Below are positions 22,652-32,701 of a stretch of 64,000 bases of DNA, piece after piece (the first letter of the stretch is position 1; every line of letters begins with the position of its first letter). Below the pieces are notes generated by a model. It saw nothing but the letters and a program-made list of their open reading frames with translations. It was not told the origin of the DNA and did not search any database. The translations under genes and the position numbers were made by a program. The stretch is from Hemerocallis citrina (lineage: Eukaryota; Streptophyta; Magnoliopsida; Asparagales; Asphodelaceae): contig CM030360.1 in the NCBI GenBank assembly GCA_017893485.1, positions 143,848,697-143,912,696 of the forward strand, written 5' to 3'.

Positions 22652-23531
22652 GAAAATTTTGCCGTACTGCCCCATTTTTTGAAAATATTTGGCGCTCTGC
22701 TCCACTTCTGAAAACAATTAGCGAGCTGCCCTTGTTTAGGACACGTCAGCATAAACCGTTATTGAAAATAACGGCATAGGTTATTTACATGCCGTTATTT
22801 CCAATAACGACATCTATTATATTTTTTTTTTCCATGCCGTTATTTGGAATAACGGCATCAATATATTTCTCTTACAAGTGTGAATCTTCTAACTTTAAAA
22901 AAATTTAAGTGTGAAAAAAACTTATAATAATGCCGTTATCCTAAATAACGGCATGTGAATGACTGATGCCGTTATTGGAGATAACGGTATCAGATATATA
23001 TAAATGAACTCTTGTCGTTGTTTGGAAACAGAGAGAATGAATAATAAGTTAATCTTTTTTTAAAAAAAATTTATAACTGATGTCGTTATTTGGAATAACG
23101 GCATCAGTTATAATTTTTTTTTTTTTTTTTAACTTATTTGTCAGAGAGCATGAATAATAAGTTACTTTTTTATAAAAAAAATTATAACTGATGCCGTTAT
23201 TCCAAATAACGGCATCAGTATTGAGAATGTCGTTATTTGAAATAACGGCATCTGTTATAAGGTTTTCACACTTGCAATTTTTTCTCTAAGTGAAGATTAC
23301 GAGCTGTCGAAAAACAAAACAACTTATGTCGTTATTCCAAATAACGGCATGACACTTTTTTTCAAACAGATGCCGTTATTGGGAAGAACGGCATCGAAAT
23401 AACCTATGTCGTTTTTCCCAATAACGTTTCTTGCTGATGTGTCCTAAACAAGGGCATATCGCCAATTGTTTTCGGAAGTGGGGCAGAGCTCCAAATATTT
23501 TCAAAAAGTGGGGTAGTACGGCAAAATTTTC
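22652..23531. mobile_element. Mutator-type MITE with 11 palindromic modules, TSD TAGATGACC
   Basis: An 880-bp element with terminal inverted repeats of about 98 bp (roughly 90% identical). The left end begins GAAAATTTTGCCGTACTGCC; the right end on the minus strand begins GAAAATTTTGCCGTACTACC. A perfect 9-bp duplication TAGATGACC (22643-22651, 23532-23540) places it in the Mutator superfamily. Between the TIRs lie about eleven copies of a 22-24-nt palindrome, GCCGTTATT-n-AATAACGGC, usually extended to GATGCC...GGCATC, separated by AT-rich spacers. No open frame. It interrupts the gypsy RT between its catalytic box and the thumb. Confidence 0.92.
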
Positions 23532-23540
23532 TAGATGACC

Positions 23541-24098
23541 CTCCCAACTTGTACTATACACCAAAAAATTATCAAAGAAGACTAAGACAAATCTTCTCAA
23601 ATAGGATTTGAAGATGTCATTCATTGCAGCCTGAAAAGTAGGAGCATTAGTCATGCCAAATGGCATGACTAAAAATTCATAATGGCCTTCATGTGTTCTA
23701 AATGCAGTTTTACTTATATATGGCGCATGTACTCTAATTTGATGATATCCAGATCGAAGATCAAGTTATGTACTCTAATTTGATGATATCCAGATCGAAG
23801 ATCAAGTTTGGAAAAGAACCTCGCTGCATGTACATCAAATAACTCATCTACTGTAGGAATTGGGAATTTGTCTCTGACAGTAATAGCATTAAGTTCATGT
23901 ACTCTGCACAAACCTCAAAGTACCATCTTTCTTTTCGACTAGTAGCACTAGGGAAGGGAGGGGCTTCTACTGTGCCTGATAATACCATCTTGGAGCATTT
24001 TTTGCACTTGTCTCTCTATCTCACCCTTTTGAAAATGAGGGTATTTGTAAGGCCTTACATTTGTTGGCTTGGATGCAAGCACTAGGTGCAGTTGGTGA
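23541..24098 (-). pseudogene. Ty3/gypsy reverse transcriptase, N-terminal part
   Basis: Minus-strand translation gives the gypsy RT in order: PYKYPHFQKGEIERQVQKML at about 24060-24000, [20 protein letters not shown] and [18 protein letters not shown] at 23890-23760, and [17 protein letters not shown] then [11 protein letters not shown] at 23666-23560. The catalytic box is FFDN where active enzymes have a double Asp, so one catalytic residue is lost. A 45-bp tandem duplication (about 23724-23812) repeats the SGYHQIRV region. The frame breaks near 23930. Confidence 0.88.
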
Positions 24099-24848
24099 TG
24101 TTATGAAAAGTTTGCAATAAAACTAGACTAGATTGAGAAGCAGCTAACAGAGAATAGAGAGAGGAGGCGAAAACCGTACAAAATGTACAAAAAATAAAAG
24201 AACAAAAAACCAAACCAAACCGATTTGAGCCGAGGCTTGTGTAACACACAACACCCTCAAAACAGATTCGCCTCATCCAAGTGCTAGAGATTGCGGAGGC
24301 GTCCATCTCCCATGTTACAATGACCGAGTGTTGATTGTAGCACCACGTCACAATCCCGAACTGAACAGTGTAGATCTCTATCACTGACTCAATAGAAACA
24401 CCGGAACAACTGGAATGAGAAGAAAGAATAGAGAGGAATCTTCCGGTGTGAAGAAAGAGAATAGAAGGGTTTCAATTTATAGGGGACAGTGAAAACATGT
24501 GAATGAATGAACAGGAATTAACGATATACAAAACCGTTTCTGGGTTTTAAAACGTGCGAATCAATGTAGCAAAAAAAACGTTTCGTCGTTTTTTGCATTG
24601 ATTCTTTCATTACACAGACAAATCCATTTCTGCATTTATTTCAGTCGATACAGATCGGAAAAATCAAAACTGGTGCAAAAAGATTCCCCACATTTGGAGG
24701 GGTTCAAGTTGGTCTGGCATTCGTGTTCGTAGGCCGTGCAGGCGCACACAAGCCGCATTCGGTCCAAGATTTGCACCACCCCCCCCCCCCCCCCCCCCCG
24801 CGCGCGCGCGCGCGCGAGAGAGAGAGCCTTGTAGATTGCTTTCTTACA
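24099..24848 (-). mobile_element. 3' LTR of copia-2
   Basis: About 750 bp, matching the 5' LTR parts 36546-37130, 37130-37560 and 40073-41209. The outer end holds a tract of about 20 C, then (GC)8 and (GA)n at 24778-24827. Confidence 0.85.
24778..24827. repeat. Poly(C)-(GC)8-(GA)n tract
   Basis: About 20 C residues followed by alternating CG/GC and then GA repeats within the copia-2 3' LTR. The 5' LTR has only a short C-rich run at the same place. Confidence 0.9.
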
Positions 24849-25789
24849 AAGCCAAAAAATGGTTTATTATATATACCCTTTTAATTCTTATTGATTTTTC
24901 CGTTTTCCGATATGGGAGTAAAGTTCCTCAACCAATTTTCTACCATCAAGTAGCTCACTTAGGGAGATAATTTCTCATTCACCCCATAACTGTTTTGAGC
25001 AAGTAAATATATGATTTTGATATACTCATGAAGAGGAACAATAATATATAAATATCTCTCACTAATATATAGAGGATCTTACTAAAAATTTGCCTCAAAA
25101 CTGGTTCGTAAAATGGTGTTAAAACACCCATTTTCCAACATTTCTCATATGAATGAAATCGACGACCTCAGACACGATAGACTTAATGATAGAATTCAAC
25201 GGTTGAAACCTGCACAGAATAGGTAGGTATTCCCCTTTGAACCCCGTATGAAAATATATTTACTTTACTAACTAAACAGCAAACGATGTCCTTAAGCTGT
25301 TCTGTCATTTCTGTAAATGATGACATATCTCAAATAGGAAACTTCATAACACATTTCAATTCTCACTGTTATGTTCGTTTTGGCCATGAACATACACCTG
25401 GTTCTGCAAGAGTTTAACAGGAATGTTGCCCTACAACATTCCCTTGGAAACAAATCTTCTTCCCGATCACATAAGTGATTTCTTTGTTAAGAGTAACATA
25501 CATTACTCTGCTTGGATTTTCGATGGATAAGAATTATTAAAAGTCTAGCTTAACCTCTTCCCTTATGAGCATCACTGTTTTATCATAGGAATGGACATGG
25601 AAAAATTCCCACAGTGATCCAAAATGGTCTTTACAATTTAGTTGTCACTTTGAACCTGGATTTGGGATCTCCAGTCAGCTGGTTGGGTGTCCATTGTATT
25701 GACTTGTTATTTCTTGGTCTTTAGTCACATTCCCCTTGATAACTTTTCAACTAACTCTCTGTTTATCCCTTTGGTTAGAAGATCCGCAA
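24849..25789 (-). mobile_element. copia-2 3' untranslated remnant
   Basis: AT-rich sequence between the RNase H remnant and the 3' LTR with no frame of family resemblance. It is assigned to copia-2 by position. Confidence 0.45.
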
Positions 25790-27600
25790 TGTTATATTTT
25801 GACTTTACATAGTCCACAGAGATATTCCCAATAGAGAGTAGTTATCTAATGGTATTATGTCATCAACGAATATGTCTAGATTTACCATTATACATATTTT
25901 CTCTGTGCTCTAAAAATTACAGATTGACTATCTGAATGTATGCAGATTTGAGGCACATGCTTTGTCCACCTTGGAATATCCTCAAGGAAGTGGCATAACC
26001 ATTCAGCTAAATCCATCAGGTTGTTTCATATAGATTTCTTCATCTAAATCTCCATTAAGAAAAGTTGTTTTCACATCCATTTGATATACTTCAAAATTGC
26101 GCAAAGTTGCTATTGCAAGTACCATCCTAATGAAATTTATTCTCGTCACATGAGAATATGTATCAAAGTAATTCATACCTTTTTTTGTCTATAACCTTTG
26201 AATACAAGTCTCGCCTTATATTTATCAATTAATCCATCAGCTTTCATTTTTCTCTTGAAAATCCACTTGGAACCTAAAGGTTTACTACCTGGTGGAAGAT
26301 CCACTAGTTCCCAAGTATGATTTTGCAAGATTGAATCAATTTCACTCTTAATGGCTTCTTTCCACAGAGTACCATCACTAGAGCTCGCCGCTTCTTTTAA
26401 AATCTGGGGTTCACCTTCAAGCATAAAAGTTAAGAAATCTGGACCAAAAGATTTTCGTTCCTGTTCGTTTACTACATCTAGGTTCCACCTCAGCTTCTTC
26501 ATCTTGGCTTTCACTATCTTCACAGATAATCTCATGTGTTTGCTTGGAAGAACTTGATTCTTCCTTAGACTTACATAAAAATACATCTTCAAAGAATGAT
26601 GCATTTCTTGACTCCATTATCATATTTTTTGGTATATCAGGGATATCAGATTTGTACACCAAAAACCGATAAGCACTACTATTATGTGCATAGCCAATGA
26701 AAATTAAATCAAACGTTTTTTGTCTTATTTTCGCTTTCTTAGATGGAGATACTGTCATATTGGCAAGACATCCCCACACTCGTAAGTAATTTTAGGTTGA
26801 CTTTCTTCCTTTCCATAATTCGTGTAGAGTTTTCTCTTCTTTCTTTTTTGGTATCTTATTCATAAGGTAATTAGATGAAACAATATCTTCTCCCCACAAG
26901 TTTGGTGGCAAACCAAAACTTATAAGCATTGCATTCATCATTTCCTTCAAAGTATGATTCTTTCGCTCAGCAACACCATTGGACTGAGGAGAATAAGGTA
27001 TTGTAGTTTTATGTATGATCTCATTCTTAGCACAAGTGTCAACAAATAGTGATTCATACTCTCCACCTCAGTCATTTCTTAGTGCCTTAATTTTCTTGTT
27101 GTACTGATTTTCAACTTCATTTTATGGAGAACAAATTTTTCTATAGCTTCGTCCTTGCTTTTAAGCAAACACACATAAACCAAGGCTGGGAACTGAGACT
27201 CGTCAACAAGTTTTCTAAATGGAATTTTCCAGACTCTAGTTCCAATTTTGTGCTATCATCAACAAAGGTAATAAAACACTTATTACCACCTCTTGTTTGT
27301 GTCATTTTTAGATCACAAATATTATTGTGAATTAGATCAAGACGTTTAGTATTTCTTTCAACACTTTTAAATAATGATCTTGTTAGTTTTGCCTCAACAC
27401 AAGTTTCACACTTACATTTATAATCAATTTGAAATATTGGTATATGATTCAAGTTAATTAGCCTACGCAAGGTATCATAATTAACATGACCTAGTCTACC
27501 ATGCCATAAATTGGAAGACTCAACCATATAAATAGAAGACCTAGCTTTATTGTTATTCTTGACCATGGTCATTATAGAGTTTGAACATTCCACCACTCAT
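25790..27600 (-). pseudogene. copia-2 integrase, reverse transcriptase and truncated RNase H
   Basis: Minus strand, from high to low coordinate. Pre-integrase and integrase at 27596-26780: SNLWHGRLGHVNYDTLRRL, the CETCVEAK zinc region, a DDS segment near 27260, and SPQSNGVAERKNHTLKEMMN near 26960. Integrase tail WGCLANMTVSPSKKAKIRQK and FIGYAHNSSAYRF at 26779-26640. RT start LWKEAIKSEIDSILQNHTWELV and KYKARLVFKGYRQKK at 26400-26175, then YQMDVKTTFLNGDLDEEIYM at about 26090-26030. The sequence then jumps, without the catalytic YVDD box, to an RNase H end (NISVDYVKSKYNIADLLTKGI at about 25840-25790). About half of RT and most of RNase H are deleted. A stop lies near 26793. Confidence 0.88.
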
Positions 27601-27639
27601 GTATCATCTACCAACATACATTCCACTCTTAGACAAAAT

Positions 27640-27930
27640 AATTTGTTTGACTAGAATACTAAGCGAAATCTGTGATTATTAAGCAATGAACTAGATACCA
27701 GGTTCTTATGAATTTCAGGAACATACACAACATTGTTTAGAGTCAGTTTCTTCCCATAAGTCATCTTCAAGATCACTTTTACATGGCCCTTGATTTCTGA
27801 AGTGGCCGAGTTCTCCATTAACATCTTCTCCTTATTCTCTAATGTTCGAAAGTGGTGAATATTCCTTTGTTAGAGCACACGTAGCGAGTAGCACCAGTGT
27901 CAATCCACCACTCTTTAGGGTTTGAACCCA
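27640..27930 (-). pseudogene. copia-2 aspartic protease remnant
   Basis: The minus strand reads WWIDTGATRYVCSNKGIFTTFE at about 27925-27860 (DTGA active-site motif). After a frame change it continues NNVVYVPEIHKNLVSSSLL at about 27745-27690, the usual copia protease C-terminal part. It lies between the gag knuckle and integrase as expected. Confidence 0.8.
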
Positions 27931-27989
27931 TCAAGTTTTCCTCAGAGACTACAGCAGAAAGATTGATTTCATAAACGTCTTAAGCATTG

Positions 27990-28340
27990 CCTTCAATCAC
28001 ATAGGCTTCTCTGTTCCTGGTCCTTTTAGGCAGTCTGCAATCAGTAGCCTTGTGACATAGCTTGTCACAGTTGAAACACTTGCCTTGAAACTTCAGCTTC
28101 TTGGAGATCCCTCCCTTATGCCCCAACTTGGAACACTTTCTTTGTTGTTTTACTTCTCAGGTTTTTCTCCATGGAAGATTGAGACAAGTACAGCAGCAGG
28201 CATTGGCACTCGTGCCAAACCAACGATCAGCACTTGGACTGTCTTAACAGCCAGCAATTGGGCCGTTTCAGCTACAACAACATTCTCCGATGCAGTTTTC
28301 ATTTCGAGTCTGGAAACACACAATAAAGGTGTAAATTTTC
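27990..28340 (-). pseudogene. copia-2 gag end with CCHC zinc knuckle
   Basis: The minus strand gives GHKGGISKKLKFQGKCFNCDK then LCHKATDC at about 28125-28040, a complete C-x2-C-x4-H-x4-C knuckle, followed by RLPKRTRNREAYVIEGNA. Gag upstream of this is cut by the solo LTR insertion at 28363, and beyond 36498 only about 45 bp remain before the 5' LTR, so most of gag is deleted. Confidence 0.8.
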
Positions 28341-31254
28341 AAATTGAAAAAGAAAAGAAAAGTGTAACGCCCCGGATCCCCATTACCAAATATCCGTGAC
28401 ACAACCAGAATCTTTGCCTTCAAATGCATCTCATCACAGTAAATAATACGGAAATTTAAATCCTTTTATTGCCATTAGAATTATTACATCAATAATTACA
28501 AATATCAATTTCTCCTTGAACAAGGAATACAAATTACATAACTTATTACAACCGATCACGAAGAATATTCAGGCTCTTCTTGCAAAGCTGTAAGATGTCT
28601 TCCAGATCGGCAATCGATTGTTCATTGCTGAGAACTCCGCTGAGTGGTCTACCTGCTTCCCTGGGACTTGCCCCTTGGCTTGAGCCTTCTGCTGCGCGAC
28701 TCTGATATTTCTGCATCCACTCAAATGGTAGGCATGTATACTGTCATTCCCCTTGGATGCCCTGCTGATCTTGGTCTCTCCTGTACTTGTGACCTGATAT
28801 TCAAGTACCTAAAAGGTAGGGTAGGTCAGTAATTCTACTGACGCAATGCTGATAAGAAAACAGCGATCTCCAAACTGGCAACCACAAACCATCTTGAATG
28901 AAAAGAAAAACGTGCATCCTAATTTTCTGGTGTTCGTGTATGCCATGGTCTAACAACTAATGCACTGATCACCTGCCATATTGTAATACAAGCAACCTTG
29001 AAACTCTAGATACGCGTGCATCCCATACACACACGTTCCAAGCCAAAACATGACATGATCTAATCTAATACACGAAACAAGAATGCACGCGATGCACCTA
29101 CTCTAATGCGATTCGTTTAGGAATGCATGCATCCCATACTGCATACTTTCCCAACATCAACTTCAATGAAAACGTATGCATCCCATACTACATACTTTCC
29201 AAAGAGTTCGCTTTCTGAATGTAGGATTCAATCCCTCGCCATGCAATGCGTTCTAATTCGGTCCACATCCTGTTCCTGATAGTATGACATGGTTGAGGAG
29301 GTAAAAATAAAAGATATAATTTGGGGCGCTACCCCGTTGTCACCAATAATTGTTGCATCAGACCCTTCTCAAAAGTTGTGACGAATCTATAGATATACAC
29401 GCAGCACATCCATTGCGCAAAAGATCCACTATGATCTGTTCGTGTCCACCAACATAGAACATGACGACCTCGAAGGTCCAAAACCCCCTATCCGCCAGGA
29501 AATCGACATCCCATTCTTACCATGGTACTTCAGGAATCAATAGTACAAGATATGCACGGTAGCACGTATCCCTAATGACGGGAAGGGACAACCCCATAGT
29601 ATCATCACCTAGTGCTAACTCTTAGAACGAGTTAGATTATAGGGAATCACCCCTAACACCAATTCGGTCTTTGAGCGAAACAATAAAAGAAAACCTAATC
29701 AATGCAGTTTACTGAAGACAAGTTGTTACCCAAATCATACTCGGTGTCGATCAACAATATCGAGCCTGTCCGGTCTGTTAAACAACAATCATCGCAGGAA
29801 TCACATCCACTGATTCCCAATACCTTCACAGGTCAGCGGCCAAATAATCCCGGCCCGTGACCATCCGTGAGTGATCCAATGGCGCCCCAAGGATGTAATA
29901 TAATTTAAATGAAGGTAAGCTCACACATAACCATCAATTCTTGACCATTGACAGACTCAGGCATCGAGACATCAAACACAAACTGACCAGAGCTATATCT
30001 AACTCACTCATATCCACCATGAGTACTAAGCACAGGAACTTGTCTAAGTTACAAATAAAATGCTAAAAACCATCATTAAATCTGATAGCTCATGATCACC
30101 ACACCGCGGTATGCAGAGGGTTCCTCATCAATTGTCCGATGGAACAGTTCAAGAAATACCAGTAGCTGTGACCCAACCTACGCTCATCGAAATCCAACAC
30201 ACTCAGAATTTCCTAGAAGCGTAGGGAGATCCACTTCCATCCCATAGTCGATGACTCCCTCAATTTCTTTTAAAGAACTCAAGTCTCCGAGTTAACTTAA
30301 GCTTGAAGTCAATCTAGACAACAGGTTGCTAAACTCGCAATGTCCATAACTTCCAGCACACAAGTCAGAATTGCTTGATATCTTCCATTCAGGAAAGGTA
30401 AGACCCTAGTCTACAACTCTTCAGCTAACCATTTCCTCAAATTCAATCATCTTGACACCCAACAACCCTCATATACTCTTAATAGTATGTTCCTTCTCGC
30501 ACTCGCTACACCTGCCCAATATCATAAAAGTTTACTCATTTCGGAATTACTCGATTTTGGGTTCTATGGAAAGGTGGGAGTTTCTACTACAAATTCCTAG
30601 TTGGACACGTCCTCAGATTCAATCCTTAAGGTCCACAAAGATACCAATTTCCATTGGGTGCACAACAAGGGAAAAGTTGATTTCTCTAGCAACCATTGCC
30701 TTGACAAGGCCGAATCTATCCCAACTTTGGAAATCATAACTTCCAACCTACAAACTGGAATTATAAAATTCCAGCTGTGTTAGAAAGCTATGATTCCGTA
30801 CTGAAAATCTCTAGTTGGCTAGTCGTCCAAGTTCTTAACAGATAAGTCCAGGAATATCCATCTCCACGGACTAGACAACTTGTACTAGGCTGAACATAGC
30901 CTACTTCGAAATTCGATAATAAATCAACCTTAAGTCCAATGCTCATGAAATTTGAGATTATTTATCTACACATATACCATTTTATTGTGTCAAAAAATTC
31001 GTATTCAGATTCATCTCACACAATGAGTTATGACTCCTCAAACATTGCATAATTTTCAGCTGCTCTTTCAGTAGGGGCCACTGTGTATGGTTTATTCTTG
31101 AAACCTTATCAAACGACCTCTAAAAATTCTAAAATTTGAGATTCATCAAGTAGACTCATACCAAAGCTTCTCCCAAAATTTCATAGCAACATAATAAACA
31201 TACAAGGAGTTATGGCTTTTTGAACTTCAGCCCAAAACACAGTCAGCTTCAGCC

Positions 31255-32269
31255 GACACCTTCAGACCAGTCGCATTCTACAAATTTTACGAGGCATCAA
31301 ACGACCTCGGAAAATTACGAAATTTTAGAATATAGTTGTGGACACATATAAGAGTGTCCACAAAAATTTTTAGCTCAAAATTACCAACCTACACTAAGTT
31401 ATAAGGTCGGAATACACAGTCAAAATCTACACAGCAGTAGTAATTTCGGCTGCTCTCTGTCCAGATTTGGACCAATTGTTTGGGCTACTAAAATGCTTCC
31501 AAATATTATGAAAAAAATCATGGATACTCTACATACATAGAAAAACAATCCCCCAAAGTTTGAACAGATAATTCCGATCCATTCGGGAGCAAGAAATTCT
31601 TAAATATACCCTCACAATCATGCTACTTAACAGAACTCCTAAAAGAGTTATTTTTACCATACAACTTATCTTTTCCTAGTACTTCATATACTCAAACATG
31701 GTAATAAATATTCATAGCTAATGCTATTTATCCATTTTATACCAAAAATAAATACTAAGTCATAGCCACACCTTCAGACCAGTCGCATTCTACAAATTTT
31801 ACGAGGCATCAAACGACCTCGGAAAATTACGAAATTTTAGAATATAGTTGTGGACACATACAAGAGTGTCCACAAAAGTTTTTAGCTCAAAATTACCAAC
31901 CTACACTGAGTTATAAGGTCGGAATACACAGTCAAAATCTACACAGCAGCAGTAATTTCGGTTGCTCTCTGTCCAGATTTGGACCAATTGTTTGGGCTAC
32001 TAAAATGCTTCCAAATATTATGAAAAAAATCATGGATACTCTACATACATAGAAAAACAATCCCCCAAAGTTTGAACAAATAATTCCGATCCATTTGGGA
32101 GCAAGAAATTCTTAAACATACCCTCACAATCATGCTACTTAACAAAACTCCTAAAAGAGTTATTTTTACCATACATATCTTTTCCTAACACTTCATATAC
32201 TCAAACATGGTAACAAATATTCATAGCTACTACTACTTATTCATTTTATACCAAAAATAAATACTAAGT
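31255..32269. repeat. Tandem duplication, ~510-bp unit, inside solo LTR
   Basis: 31259 onward recurs at 31771 with an offset of 512 bp and a few substitutions (ACCTTCAGACCAGTCGCATT through AAATACTAAGT). Confidence 0.9.
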
Positions 32270-32701
32270 TGTAGAGTTAAGAGATCACCCACATATTGTA
32301 GTTGCAAGAGAAACTCCTAAGCTTGCTTGCCTCCTCCTTTTCTCACTAGCTCCTCTTCACTTCAAGATGTAGTTGTTATTGCTAGCTTCCCTTCTCCTCC
32401 TCTACTTCAAGACTCCACCTTTCTCTCCTTCTCCTTCTCCTCTTTTTCTCTTTTTTTTTTTTGAAGCAACCAAGACAAGAAGAAAGTGAATGAGAAGAGA
32501 TGGAGTGGAATACTTATAGGAAATGGGGAGTTAGGGTTTTGGGGGAAAATGGGCCGGAAATCCATGGTGGGGATGGAGGGTGAAGATGGAATGGAAGGTG
32601 ATGTAGGGTGAGATGAAGTGCCAACCAATCTTCTAGAAACTCTTGGGGAGTTTCTTAGAAACTTCCTTGGAAAGCTCTAGGAAACTTCCCATCTTCATGA
32701 G

